Notes: generated by a model from the sequence alone, not told the origin. 64,000 nt of DNA from CAVRJC01 sp964505725 (GCA_964505725.1 CAZDJK010000085.1:11798-75797); one strand, 5' to 3'. Shown: positions 9,153-18,252, counted from the stretch's first letter. Program-made: numbers and translations.

Positions 9153-10478
9153 GTGCCCGACATCTCGCGCCGCGAGCTGCTCGCACACGGCGCGTGCCTC
9201 GGCGCCGGGCTCGGCGTCGCGTCCCTCCTCGGCGCGACCCGGGCACCGCTCGCCGCTACGGCAGCGACACGGCGTCCCCTGCGCGCGCCGGGGTCGCTGC
9301 CGCACCCACGGCTGCCCGCCGGTACCGACACCATCCCGAAGATCGAGCACATCGTCGTGCTCATGATGGAGAACCACTCGTACGACAACTACCTCGGGAT
9401 GCTCGGGCGCGGCGACGGGTTCCCCCTCGATCGGCGAGGACGGCCCCGAGCGTCGAACCCCGACACCGACGGGACGCCGGTCGACGCGTTCCACATGCCA
9501 ACCACCTGCCAGCTCCGGCAACGACCGAGCCAGACCTGGAACGCGAGCCACGAGGCGTACGACAACGGGCGGAACGACGGCTTCGTGCGGGCGAGCGGCC
9601 GGGTCGCGATGGGCTACTGGACGGGATCCGATCTGCCCTTCTACTACGCGCTGGCCCGCACATTCGTGCTGTGCGACCGATGGTTCGCGTCGTGTCCCGC
9701 GCAGACGTACCCGAATCGCCGGTTCCTGCTCGCGGCGACCGCGGCCGGACAGGTGAGCAACAACGCGATCCTGGCACCCTCGCCCGCCGGCGGATTGATC
9801 TTCGAGCTCCTCGACGCGCACGGGATCAGCTGGAAGAACTACTTCTCGAACTTGCCCAGCGTCGGCTTGTTCCAGTACGCGCTCGGCCACGCGGCCAATA
9901 TCGTGAAGGTCGACGACTACTTCACCGATGCCGCGGCGGGCACGTTGCCCGCCTTCTCCATCGTCGACCCCGACTTCGAGATGGACTCGGAGGAGAACCC
10001 CCAGGACATCCGGACCGGCGAGAGGTTCGCGGCACGGATCGTACGCGCCGCGATGGAAGGGCCGGCGTGGAGCAGGACGTTGCTCATGTGGTGCTACGAC
10101 GAGCACGGCGGCTACTACGACCACGTCGCGCCGCCGCGCGCGGTGGCCCCCGACGCCATCCTGCCCGCGATCCAGGTCCCGCCCGACGAGCCCGGCGCGT
10201 ACGACCGATACGGCTTCCGCGTACCCGCCGTCGTGGTGTCGCCCTACGCACGTCGCCGCTACGTCTCGCACGTCGTGCACGACCACACGTCGATCCTGAA
10301 GCTGGTGGAGACGAAGTGGAACCTCCCAGCCCTGACCTACCGCGATGCCAACGCCGACGATCTGCTCGACTGCCTCGACCTCGCGCGCCGACCTGCCTTC
10401 CCGGTGCCGCCAGCTCTCCCCGACGCGCCGCTCACGGCCGATCCCGCGGCCTGCGTGGCCGGAACGGCGTCGCTGTGA
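9153..10478 (+). CDS. Tat-exported phospholipase C/acid phosphatase-type phosphoesterase
   Basis: 441 residues. The N-terminus carries a twin-arginine signal (SRRELL, residues 5-10, then a hydrophobic stretch). The family motif EHIVVLMMENHSYDNYLG follows near residues 65-82 with the metal-ligand Glu-Asn, and WCYDEHGGYYDHV lies in the second half, as in bacterial PLC and AcpA enzymes. It would hydrolyse phosphodiesters or phosphomonoesters outside the cell. GTG start. Length is shorter than mycobacterial PLCs, closer to the phosphatase branch. Confidence 0.88.
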   Translation: MPDISRRELLAHGACLGAGLGVASLLGATRAPLAATAATRRPLRAPGSLPHPRLPAGTDTIPKIEHIVVLMMENHSYDNYLGMLGRGDGFPLDRRGRPRASNPDTDGTPVDAFHMPTTCQLRQRPSQTWNASHEAYDNGRNDGFVRASGRVAMGYWTGSDLPFYYALARTFVLCDRWFASCPAQTYPNRRFLLAATAAGQVSNNAILAPSPAGGLIFELLDAHGISWKNYFSNLPSVGLFQYALGHAANIVKVDDYFTDAAAGTLPAFSIVDPDFEMDSEENPQDIRTGERFAARIVRAAMEGPAWSRTLLMWCYDEHGGYYDHVAPPRAVAPDAILPAIQVPPDEPGAYDRYGFRVPAVVVSPYARRRYVSHVVHDHTSILKLVETKWNLPALTYRDANADDLLDCLDLARRPAFPVPPALPDAPLTADPAACVAGTASL

Positions 10479-10527
10479 CCGGGAGCGAGTAGACCGGTGC
10501 GCGAAACGAGCTCGCGAGGAGAGCGCG

Positions 10528-10950
10528 ATGCACTACGAGACGAAAATCGAGATCGACGCGTCCGCCGACGCCGTCTGGGAGGTCCTCGCCGACGTGGAGC
10601 ACTGGCCGAGCTGGACCGCGTCGATCCGCCACGTGGAGCCGGTCGACGGCTCGGGCGTCCGCGTCGGCGGCCGGTTCAAGGTCGCGCAACCGGGCCTGCC
10701 GCCCATGGTGTGGGAGATCACCGAGCTCGACCCGGGGCGTCGTTTCACGTGGACGGTCACGTCCGTGGGGCTGGTGACAGTCGCTGCGCACGACATCGCG
10801 CGCGACCGACCGGACGGCGTGACGGTCACGCTCCGCCTCGACCAACGAGGCCCGCTGACGTGGCTCGCGACGCTGGTTGCCGGTGCGCGTTCGCGGCGCT
10901 ACGTGGTCACCGAGGCCAACGGGCTCAAACAGCGATGCGAGGCCGCGTGA
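10528..10950 (+). CDS. SRPBCC family protein
   Basis: 140-residue START/Bet v1-like protein (MHYETKIEIDASADAVWEVL, central WPSWTASI, later FTWTVTS). Members bind hydrophobic ligands or act as cyclases/dehydratases. The start is supported by GAGGAGAG eight bases upstream. The stop overlaps the next gene's GTG by four bases, so both are translated together. Confidence 0.85.
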   Translation: MHYETKIEIDASADAVWEVLADVEHWPSWTASIRHVEPVDGSGVRVGGRFKVAQPGLPPMVWEITELDPGRRFTWTVTSVGLVTVAAHDIARDRPDGVTVTLRLDQRGPLTWLATLVAGARSRRYVVTEANGLKQRCEAA

Positions 10951-11399
10951 ACGGCTCGCCCCGCTACGTGCGACCGGGGTGGTTCACGCAGCACGTGTTC
11001 AACCCGACGGTTGCGTGGCTCACGCGCATGGGCGTGAGCGTGTGGGGATCGCGGGAGCTTCGCGTCCGCGGGCGCAAGACGGGCGAGTGGCGCGCTACGC
11101 CGGTCAACCTCTTGACCTGGGAGTCGCAGCGGTACCTGGTGGCGCCGCGGGGAGAGACGCAGTGGGTGCGGAACCTGCGCGTCGCGGGTGGGGGCGAGCT
11201 GCGGGTGGGCCGGCGCGTGGAGGCGTTCTCGGCCCACGAGGTCCCCGACGCCGAGAAGGTCCCCGTTCTCCGTGCGTACCTGAAGCGCTGGAAGGCCGAG
11301 GTGGGCGTGTTCTTCAGCGGCGTGAGCGCGACCTCACCCGAGGAAGACCTGCGCCGCATCGCGTCCGACCATCCTGTGTTCCTGATCGAATCCCGCTAG
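10947..11399 (+). CDS. deazaflavin (F420)-dependent nitroreductase family protein
   Basis: 150-residue member of the Ddn/PNPOx-like split-barrel family: RELRVRGRKTGEWRATPVNLL then YLVAPRGETQWVRNLR, the typical F420-binding features. The GTG at 10947 overlaps the preceding stop (GTGA); an ATG 12 bases upstream is also in frame. It would reduce a quinone or similar acceptor with reduced F420. Downstream is a VOC gene 15 bp away, likely in one operon. Confidence 0.88.
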   Translation: MNGSPRYVRPGWFTQHVFNPTVAWLTRMGVSVWGSRELRVRGRKTGEWRATPVNLLTWESQRYLVAPRGETQWVRNLRVAGGGELRVGRRVEAFSAHEVPDAEKVPVLRAYLKRWKAEVGVFFSGVSATSPEEDLRRIASDHPVFLIESR

Positions 11400-11414
11400 C
11401 ACCGAGGAGGAGTC

Positions 11415-11867
11415 ATGCTGCTCGACGGGTTCAACCACGTGGCGCTGCTCACGAACGACACCGACCGTCTCGCCGCCTTCTATCAGGAGATGTTCGGCGC
11501 GGAGGTCGAAGGACGTCAGGCCGACGGCCCGGCACGGCTCACCTTCATCCGCGTCGGCCCGCGCGCCGAGCTGAACGTGTTCGAGATCGACGGCAACACG
11601 GAGGCGACGCGTCAGACGCCGATGTTCGGGCGCGGGCGTATCGATCACCTCGCCCTACAAGCGGCCTCGCTCGACGCGTTCGAGGAGATTCGCGACCGGC
11701 TCATGCGATGCGGGGCGGCCGACGACTTCGTCACCGACTTCGGCCCGATCCTCAGCATGTTCTTCCGCGACCCCGACGGGCTCGAAGGGGAGGTCTGCGT
11801 GGTGAACCCCGATGCTGTCCCCGGCGAATTCCACCCGCCCGGCACCCGCGCCGCCCGTTACGCGTAG
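11415..11867 (+). CDS. VOC family protein
   Basis: 150-residue glyoxalase/bleomycin-resistance/dioxygenase superfamily protein with two beta-alpha-beta-beta-beta modules: FNHVALLTNDTDRLAAFYQEMFG at the start and RIDHLALQAASLD in the middle, with a metal-ligand-like FRDPDGLEGEV near the end. GAGGAGG precedes the ATG. Probably a lyase or dioxygenase on an aromatic or aldehyde substrate; substrate unknown. Confidence 0.85.
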   Translation: MLLDGFNHVALLTNDTDRLAAFYQEMFGAEVEGRQADGPARLTFIRVGPRAELNVFEIDGNTEATRQTPMFGRGRIDHLALQAASLDAFEEIRDRLMRCGAADDFVTDFGPILSMFFRDPDGLEGEVCVVNPDAVPGEFHPPGTRAARYA

Positions 11868-11929
11868 CGACCCACGAGCATGCCGTCCCCTCCGTTCGAC
11901 GCGCGGCGCGCCAGGTACGGTGTCGAGCT

Positions 11930-12802
11930 GTGAGCGTGGACCTCGGGCGGGTCGGCATCTGGGGCTTCTCCGGTCGGGGAATGGACGAGCCCGAGCTCAC
12001 CGACACGCTGGCCGAGCTCGACGACGCGGGCTGGGGCGCCCTCTGGTTCGGCGGGGCGGCGGTCGGCGGCTCGATCCGGGTCTCCCGCAAGCTCCTCGAT
12101 CGGTCGACGCGGCTGCGGGTTGCGACCGGCATCGTGAGCGTGTTCGCGAGCGATCCCACGGAGGCTGCAACGCTGAACCGGGAGCTGCTCGCCGACCATC
12201 CCGACCGGTTCGTGCTGGGGCTCGGCGTGAGCCATCCCGAGCCGATCAACCGGGAGACGCCCGGCCGGTGGGAGCAGCCGATCGCCGCCATGCGCCAGTT
12301 CCTCGACGTGTTCGACGCGGCCGACCCCGGCGCACCGCGGGATCAGCGCGTGCTCGCGGCGCTCGGGCCGCAGATGCTCGCGCTGGCGGCGTCGCGCACC
12401 GGGGGCGCGCACCCCTACTTCGTACCGGTGGAGCACACCGCCTACGCCCGCGAACGCCTCGGCACCGGACCACTCCTGGCACCGGAGCAGGCGGTGGTGC
12501 TAGAGACCGATCGCGCCCGGGCACGCGACCTCGCGCGTCAGCACATGAGCGTCTACCTCGGCCTGTCGAACTACACCAACAACCTGCGCCGCTTCGCCTT
12601 CGGCGACGCGGACCTCGCGGACGGCGGCAGCGATCGGCTCGTCGACGCCGTAGTGGCGTGGGGCGACCTCGATGCGGCCGTCGCCCGCGTGCGCGCCCAT
12701 CACGATGCCGGAGCCGACCACGTCTGCATCCAGGTGATCACCGCCGAACCAGGGGTGGCGCCCCGCACCGAGTGGCGCCGCCTCGCCGAGGCACTCCTCT
12801 GA
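11930..12802 (+). CDS. LLM class F420-dependent oxidoreductase
   Basis: 290-residue luciferase-like monooxygenase fold, of the short F420-using type: VGIWGFSGRG at the start, RLRVATGIVSVFA, LGLGVSHPE and a C-terminal LAEALL end. Starts at GTG (11930); a second in-frame GTG lies six bases on. It ends ten bases from the convergent second LLM gene. Probably oxidises an alcohol or aldehyde, or reduces an enone, with F420; the substrate is not visible. Confidence 0.85.
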   Translation: MSVDLGRVGIWGFSGRGMDEPELTDTLAELDDAGWGALWFGGAAVGGSIRVSRKLLDRSTRLRVATGIVSVFASDPTEAATLNRELLADHPDRFVLGLGVSHPEPINRETPGRWEQPIAAMRQFLDVFDAADPGAPRDQRVLAALGPQMLALAASRTGGAHPYFVPVEHTAYARERLGTGPLLAPEQAVVLETDRARARDLARQHMSVYLGLSNYTNNLRRFAFGDADLADGGSDRLVDAVVAWGDLDAAVARVRAHHDAGADHVCIQVITAEPGVAPRTEWRRLAEALL

Positions 12803-12812
12803 CGGATCTCCA

Positions 12813-13832
12813 TCAGGCGCGCGCCGCGCGCAGCAGCGGTTCGTAGGCGCGGTCGTCCTCAGAGCGGATGACGAGGCCGGCGAGCCCCGAACGCAGCCAC
12901 GGATCGAGACGGTCGACGAGGCGCGGCAACGGGCCGACGAGCATGCCGTCGTCGACGTACTCGTCGGGCACCGCGTCGGCGGCCTCGTCGGGGCGGCCGG
13001 CGTCCCAGAGCTCCTCGACGCGCGCCTGCGCATCCGGGTAGCCCCGCCACGCCATCTGCGGGGTCCCGCGGTGCAGGAGCGCCACGTAGCGCTTGAACGG
13101 GCGCATGGCCTCGTGCACGTCGTCGGCGACGATCACGTCGACGTGTGCCCACACGGCGAACGTCTCGAGCGACTTCGGCGCCGCCGCCCGCGCAAACCCC
13201 TCCTCGAGCGTCGGCCGGAAGAAGTCGAGGAGTCCGGGCGCGAAGCCGTACGCGAACCAGCCGTCCGCGATCTCCGCCGCGAGGCGGGTCATGGACGGCC
13301 CGTTCGCGCCACAGAGGATGGGGATCGAAGGGAAGGGATTCGTGAGCACGGTCGTGGGGTCGATCGACGTGCCGTCGGGGTATCGGTAGGGCATCGTGTA
13401 CTCGCGGCCCGCGTGCTCGAGCGGGCCGCCTTGGAAGACCTTGCGCATCACCTCGACGTACTCGCACATCCGTGTGTAGGGGCTCGCCCACGCCTTGCCG
13501 TGCCAGCCCTCATGGCGCACCCGCGACGAGGACCCGATGCCGGCGAGCACCGGACGCCCGTTGGCCATGCCCGCGAGCGTCTGGAATGCGATCGCCGCGT
13601 TCACCGGTGACCGCGCGCCGACCTGCATCACCCGGCTGCCCACACCGATCTGGTCGGTGATGCCGAGCACGTAGCCCATCGGTCCGAAGCAGTCCTGTCC
13701 GGTGTCGGCGACGAAGACGACGTCGTAGCCGACCCGATCGGCGAGCCGGACGCGCTCGACCGGCATCGAGAACCGGCCGTACCACGTCGATCCGACGCCC
13801 GCCGTGAACGGCACCTCGATGCCGAGCTTCAT
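12813..13832 (-). CDS. LLM class F420-dependent oxidoreductase
   Basis: 339-residue luciferase-like protein beginning MKLGIEVPFTAGVG. LADRVGYDVVFVADT, RPVLAGIGSSSRVRHEGWHGKA and PILCGANGPSMTRLAAEIADGW are typical of Mer/F420-type LLM enzymes. The ATG at 13832 is preceded by GGGGG; the frame extends 39 codons upstream without a better start. Divergent from the CGGC two-gene unit at 13961. Confidence 0.85.
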   Translation of the reverse strand: MKLGIEVPFTAGVGSTWYGRFSMPVERVRLADRVGYDVVFVADTGQDCFGPMGYVLGITDQIGVGSRVMQVGARSPVNAAIAFQTLAGMANGRPVLAGIGSSSRVRHEGWHGKAWASPYTRMCEYVEVMRKVFQGGPLEHAGREYTMPYRYPDGTSIDPTTVLTNPFPSIPILCGANGPSMTRLAAEIADGWFAYGFAPGLLDFFRPTLEEGFARAAAPKSLETFAVWAHVDVIVADDVHEAMRPFKRYVALLHRGTPQMAWRGYPDAQARVEELWDAGRPDEAADAVPDEYVDDGMLVGPLPRLVDRLDPWLRSGLAGLVIRSEDDRAYEPLLRAARA

Positions 13833-13960
13833 CGACTTCGACCCCCATCTCGTGGCGACAGGGCCCGATTCGCCGATCCTGCCCCGCACACCCCCGCGGC
13901 GAGCGACATCGTGCCTGCCACCCCTCGGTAGACTGCTCCGGACCGCCACCGGAGGACCGC

Positions 13961-15064
13961 ATGGCTCCAGCAGAGCTGTCGTCCGACATCGTCGAGGCCG
14001 ACGACCTCCTCTCCGCCATCGAGACGGCGCACGCCCGAGGCTGGACCGACGGCCTGCCGATCGTACCGCCGACCCCCGAGCGTGTGCTCGCGTTCCTCGA
14101 CTACGTCGGCGCCGAACCGGACGACGTGCTCGGCGAGTTCAAGAGCCGGCACAAGACGATCACCATGGAGAAGGTGGCGATCAACGCGGTGATGGCCGGG
14201 TGCCGTCCCGAGCACCTGCCCGTCGTCGTGGCCCTCGTGCGCCTCACGCTCATGGGGGGCCTATCGCCCGGAGTTTCTACGAGCGGGTGGACGAACGTCT
14301 TCATCGTGAACGGTCCCGTGCGTGAGCAGCTCGGCATGAACTACCGCGGCGACGTGCTCGGCCCCGGGAACCGCACCAACGCCAGCATCGGGCGCGCGAT
14401 CGCGCTGTGTCACCGCAACGCGTTCGGCAGCGTCGGCGGCGCGGGGAACGACGCCTACGTGCCGGTGGCGGTGCTCGACCGTTCGACTCTCGGTCAGCCC
14501 GGCCAGTACACGATGTACCACCTCGTCGAGAACGAGGAGGACTTCCCCGCGCTCGCGCCGTTGCACGTCATGCGCGGGTTCGAGCCGACGGACAGCGTCG
14601 TGACCGGTATGCCCGTGCACTGGCACGCGCAGCTCGGCATCCACGAGGAGCGCACCGCAGAGGAGGTGCTCGACACCGTCAACCACCACATCGTGCGTCA
14701 GGGCCTCCTGATGCGCGTCGGGTCGATCGTGCTCGTGTTCCCGCCTGAGCTTGCGTTGCACCTCGTCGACGACGGCTTCACGAAGGCCGACGTCGGCCGC
14801 TACGTGTACGAGGGCACCACCCGCTCGAAGCGGTGGATGAAGGAGAACGGCCTGCAAACGTGGTCGCCCGCGAGCCCGCGGCTCGAAGCCGTCGACCCGG
14901 GCGACGAGGACAAGCTGTACGCCGCCGCAGGCTCGCCCGACGATGTGCTCTCCGTCGTCGCCGGCGGACCCGCAGGCGCGTTCCTGCACGTGATCCACCC
15001 GTTCCCGGGCATGGGATTCAGCCCCCGCGCCAAGTCCGAGAAGATCGACCTACCCAGCCACTGA
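13961..15064 (+). CDS. conserved protein of unknown function, partner of CGGC protein
   Basis: 367 residues, no signal peptide or membrane helix. An N-terminal helix leads to ARGWTDGLPIVPPTPERV (25-42), then Gly-rich segments (GGLSPGVSTSGWTN, LGPGNRTNASIGRA, FGSVGGAGNDAY) and a conserved-looking VTGMPVHWHAQLG. I cannot assign a fold or reaction. The next gene starts 36 bp downstream with a strong ribosome site, and the two are clearly one transcription unit, so this is probably a partner or co-enzyme of the small CGGC protein. Confidence 0.7.
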   Translation: MAPAELSSDIVEADDLLSAIETAHARGWTDGLPIVPPTPERVLAFLDYVGAEPDDVLGEFKSRHKTITMEKVAINAVMAGCRPEHLPVVVALVRLTLMGGLSPGVSTSGWTNVFIVNGPVREQLGMNYRGDVLGPGNRTNASIGRAIALCHRNAFGSVGGAGNDAYVPVAVLDRSTLGQPGQYTMYHLVENEEDFPALAPLHVMRGFEPTDSVVTGMPVHWHAQLGIHEERTAEEVLDTVNHHIVRQGLLMRVGSIVLVFPPELALHLVDDGFTKADVGRYVYEGTTRSKRWMKENGLQTWSPASPRLEAVDPGDEDKLYAAAGSPDDVLSVVAGGPAGAFLHVIHPFPGMGFSPRAKSEKIDLPSH

Positions 15065-15100
15065 ACGGTGCCGCCCGCGACGCCCGGGCAAGGAGGAATC

Positions 15101-15646
15101 ATGACCATCGTCGACACCCGCACGATCCCGATGCTGGATCCCATCGTCGCCTCGCCGGTGGTCGAGCAGCCGCCGCCCGCCCGGCTGACGACACTCGACG
15201 GTAAGGCGATCGGTCTCTACTCGAACACGAAGCTCAACGCGACCGCCGTGCTCGAGCTGGCCGCCGAGATCATCTCGGAGCGCTTCTCGCCCGCCAAGTT
15301 CGTCCTCGTCGAGGGCAGGACGGGGCTCGGACACGAGATGAGCGACGAGGAGCACTGGCGCGAGCCCGTCGACGTGGCGCTCGTCGCCATCGGCGATTGC
15401 GGAGGCTGCAGCGCGGGCAGCTTGCTCGCATCCATCTGGCTCGAGAAGAAGGGCATCCCCGCCCTGGCACTGTGCACACAGCCGTTCACCCCCGCGCTCA
15501 GCGCGTTGGCGAGCATCCATGGCCGCCCGGACAAGGAGTGGGCCCGCATCCCTCACCCGTTCGGCAGCCTCGATGACGCCGCACTGCGGGAACGGGCGGA
15601 GTTCTTCGTCGGCGAGCTCTACCGGACCGCACTCGTGGAGGCGTGA
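15101..15646 (+). CDS. UGSC-like thiol protein (Cys homolog, CGGC)
   Basis: 181 residues starting after AAGGAGG. The core AIGDCGGCSAG (C100, C103) follows a beta-strand-like VDVALV and precedes a helix and ALALCTQPF (C125). This arrangement resembles the UGSC family of (seleno)proteins known from selenoproteome surveys, where a selenocysteine sits at the first cysteine position; here it is an ordinary Cys and the motif is C-G-G-C. A thiol-redox role is inferred. Co-transcribed with the 367-residue protein upstream. Confidence 0.7.
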   Translation: MTIVDTRTIPMLDPIVASPVVEQPPPARLTTLDGKAIGLYSNTKLNATAVLELAAEIISERFSPAKFVLVEGRTGLGHEMSDEEHWREPVDVALVAIGDCGGCSAGSLLASIWLEKKGIPALALCTQPFTPALSALASIHGRPDKEWARIPHPFGSLDDAALRERAEFFVGELYRTALVEA

Positions 15647-15710
15647 CGCACGGGGACACCACCGGCGACCATCTCGCGGTCGGCACTGGATCGGGTCGTG
15701 TGAGCTCCTC

Positions 15711-15750
15711 TCTACGAGCGCGCTGGAGGGATTCGTTCTCCCCCAAGTAC
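15711..15750 (-). repeat. weak tRNA-Arg 3'-end-like segment
   Basis: Read on the plus strand, this gap contains gcgcgct-ggagggattcg followed by a ccccaag segment. That is close to the acceptor and T-arm end of the tRNA-Arg at 43.6 kb, with one missing base and a changed T-loop. It may be an old attachment-site scar or chance similarity; not a functional tRNA. Confidence 0.3.
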
Positions 15751-15762
15751 GTTCGCTGGTGC

Positions 15763-16590
15763 TCAGGAGCCGTGCAGCGGTGGCTCCACATCGTCGTAGA
15801 CGCGAACCGCGACCAGCCGCCCGTCGGGGCCGCGCTCGGAGACCGCGATGCCGGCCTGCGGTGGCAGGTCGTGACTGCCCCAGCGGACGCAGTTGTACTC
15901 CAGGGCACAGCGCACGCCGTCGTCGGTAACCGCGCAATGTTGGAGACCGATGCCGCCGCCCGCGCTGAAGCACTCCGAGAAGAACGAGCGAAGCTCGCTC
16001 GTGCCGCGATGCTCGAACGGCGTCCCGATGGGCGCGCGGTAGTAACCATCGGGTGAGAAGGTGCTCACGACCGCTTCGGTGTCACCCACGGCCATCACAG
16101 CCTGGTAGCGGCCGACGACATCACCCGGATGCACGGGCCCGGGCTCGAGGATGGGAGGCCGGAGGGGGCGTCGTCCTTCGAACAGCCATCGGCTGAAGTA
16201 GGAGCGGAACACGACCGACCGGTCGTCGTGGGATTCGGCGACCACCGCCACTGGCCACGTCACTTCCCGCCCATCCTGGGCCAGGTGCGCGAGCAACTCG
16301 ACCACGGCCCGGTCCGCGACGGTCGAGGCCACCGCCTCGGTGGTCGCGCGACGTTCGGCCAGCAAGGCTTGGCTCTCTCGGACGTAGTGCCGCAGCTGCC
16401 GGTGGCCTCGGACCTCGCCCGCGTGGGGGTCGTACACGACCACCTCTCCGGGCCACACCGACTCCAGCGCGCGAGCGTCACCCCTGTTCAGTGCGTCGAA
16501 GTACTGCCCGACCGGATCCGCTTGTCCTGTGGCGCGGGTCTCCCTGCGCGCGAGCTCCAGGGCGCCGGCGAAGTCCGGAAACCACGGCAT
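15763..16590 (-). CDS. tandem SnoaL/NTF2-like protein
   Basis: 275 residues with two NTF2-like alpha+beta domains in a row: first about 25-140 (PVGQYFDALNRGDARALESVW), second about 155-270 (VVGRYQAVMAVGDTEAVVSTF ... LEYNCVRWG). Single-domain members are isomerases, hydrolases or ligand binders; tandem forms occur in actinobacteria without a defined role. Convergent with the CGGC gene, 116 bp apart; that gap holds a tRNA-3'-end-like segment. Confidence 0.8.
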   Translation of the reverse strand: MPWFPDFAGALELARRETRATGQADPVGQYFDALNRGDARALESVWPGEVVVYDPHAGEVRGHRQLRHYVRESQALLAERRATTEAVASTVADRAVVELLAHLAQDGREVTWPVAVVAESHDDRSVVFRSYFSRWLFEGRRPLRPPILEPGPVHPGDVVGRYQAVMAVGDTEAVVSTFSPDGYYRAPIGTPFEHRGTSELRSFFSECFSAGGGIGLQHCAVTDDGVRCALEYNCVRWGSHDLPPQAGIAVSERGPDGRLVAVRVYDDVEPPLHGS

Positions 16591-16671
16591 CTCAACTCCC
16601 GACGCTCTTGGCCGGCCTGCGTGGTGCTCGCGCAGGTTGCAGTTCCTGCGCGTGTTGCGTCCGTAGCGAGC

Positions 16672-17430
16672 TCACCGCTCGACGAGTTGCTGGCCACCGT
16701 CGATGTCGAAGGTCGCGCCGGTGACCGCCGTGTTGGTCATGAGGTGCACGGCCAGTGTGGCGATGTCGGCCGGGCCGACGACCCGCCTGATCGGCAGCGA
16801 CGTGCGGAGCTGCTCGCGGCGCGCGTCCAGCTGGTCGCCGAGGAGCGACGCCGACAGCGGCGTGTCGACGAACCCCGCGGCGATGAGGTTCACCCGGACC
16901 GGCGCGACCTCGAGCGCGAGGTTCCGGGTCACGGCCGGGAGCGCGGCGGTGAGCCCCGCGATGAACGTGAGGCCAACTGCCGTACGACGACCGCCGGTAC
17001 CGCCCATGAAGAGCAGGGTCCCTCCCGGGCGAACCTTCGGCGCCGCGTTCCGGGCAACCAGCACCGGCAGCAAGAGATGCGCCTCGACGTCGCGGCGGGC
17101 CGCTTCGAGGTCGAACTCCGGCAGCGGCGCGTAGTAGGGACCGGGACCCGTCACCAGAACGTGGTCGATCGGCGACGGCAGCTCGTCGAAGAACCGCGCG
17201 AGCCGATCGAAGTCGGTGGCATCGAAGGCGGCGGTCCTGGCCCCGATCTCGTTGCCGACGCTCTGGAGACGGTCGGGGTTGCGCGCCGTGATGATCACGT
17301 CGGCTCCCTCCGCCCGGGCGCGCCGGGCGGTCTCGAGCCCGATGCCCGCGGTGCCACCGATCACGACCACCGTCTGTCCGGCCAGTTCGGATTCGCGCTC
17401 GCTCGGCATCGGAGTGTGTGCGCTCGTCAT
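16672..17430 (-). CDS. SDR-fold protein lacking the Tyr-x3-Lys pair
   Basis: 252 residues with an SDR Rossmann start (VVVIGGTAGIGLETARRA) and a family-like end (VTGATFDIDGGQQL). Where the catalytic Y-x3-K should lie the sequence reads GLTFIAGLTAALPAVTRNLALE, so both residues are absent. The usual NNAG is replaced by VTGPGPYYAPL. It probably binds NAD(P) but does not use the standard mechanism, or acts on an unusual substrate. ATG at 17430. Divergent from the VOC gene at 17620. Confidence 0.82.
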   Translation of the reverse strand: MTSAHTPMPSERESELAGQTVVVIGGTAGIGLETARRARAEGADVIITARNPDRLQSVGNEIGARTAAFDATDFDRLARFFDELPSPIDHVLVTGPGPYYAPLPEFDLEAARRDVEAHLLLPVLVARNAAPKVRPGGTLLFMGGTGGRRTAVGLTFIAGLTAALPAVTRNLALEVAPVRVNLIAAGFVDTPLSASLLGDQLDARREQLRTSLPIRRVVGPADIATLAVHLMTNTAVTGATFDIDGGQQLVER

Positions 17431-17619
17431 GATCCCTGCGCCAGTGCACCGCTCGGCGTGCGCGAACACTCTGGCACAGGCGGTGGCGGATCACCAGGGG
17501 GCAACCGGTCGGCGGGCCTGGCGGCACGAGCGGGAGCGGTTGTCGAAGCGCCCTGGTGCGAGGCACCGGTCGAAGCGCGAAAGTGGTGCTGCGGAGGCTC
17601 AGGCGGTAGGGAGGCAGCA

Positions 17620-18252
17620 ATGAGCAGCACGGAGACCAGCCGCGCGGACGGCAGCGGTGCGAGCGCAGGAACGATCGACCACAAGCTCGAGGTGGTCGTG
17701 ATTCCCGTGTCCGACATCGACCGCGCCAAGGAGTTCTACGCCAAGCTCGGGTGGAGGTTGGACGTCACACCGCCCAGTGTGGTGCAGTTGACCCCGCCCG
17801 GCTCGGCGTGTTCGGTGCAGTTCGGCGCGAGCCTCACGTCGGCCGCGCCTGGGTCGGCGAAGTGCTACCTGGTCGTCTCGGACATCGACGCAGTCCTCGA
17901 CCAGCTGGCCGCCGCCGCGATCGAGGTGAAGCAGGTCTTTCACTTCGGGCCTGACTTCAGCCCAGTCAGCGGGGTGGATCCAGAGCACCGCAGCTACAGC
18001 ACGCGGGCCGAGATCTCCGATCCGGACGGCAACGTCTGGCTGTTCCAGGAGATCACGGCGCGGTTGCCCGGACGGGTCGACTCGGCCGAGACGTCGTTCG
18101 CGTCCGCGAACGATCTGGCGAGCGCGATGCGTCGCGCGTCCGTCGCGCACGGCGAGCACGAGAAGCGCATCGGGTCGGCAGACGCGGATTGGCCCGACTG
18201 GTACGCCGCCTACATGGTGGCCGAGCAGGGTGGCAAGGAGCTGCCGACCTGA
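17620..18252 (+). CDS. VOC family protein
   Basis: 210-residue glyoxalase-fold protein: LEVVVIPVSDIDRAKEFYAKLGWRLD at the start, CYLVVSDIDAVLDQL in the middle, ISDPDGNVWLFQEIT near residue 148. A C-terminal extension of about 50 residues (ASAMRRASVAHGEHEKRIG ... WPDWYAAYMVAEQ) is seen in a subset of actinobacterial VOC proteins. The ATG follows GGGAGG. This is the last core gene before the tRNA-like repeat at 18291. Confidence 0.85.
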   Translation: MSSTETSRADGSGASAGTIDHKLEVVVIPVSDIDRAKEFYAKLGWRLDVTPPSVVQLTPPGSACSVQFGASLTSAAPGSAKCYLVVSDIDAVLDQLAAAAIEVKQVFHFGPDFSPVSGVDPEHRSYSTRAEISDPDGNVWLFQEITARLPGRVDSAETSFASANDLASAMRRASVAHGEHEKRIGSADADWPDWYAAYMVAEQGGKELPT

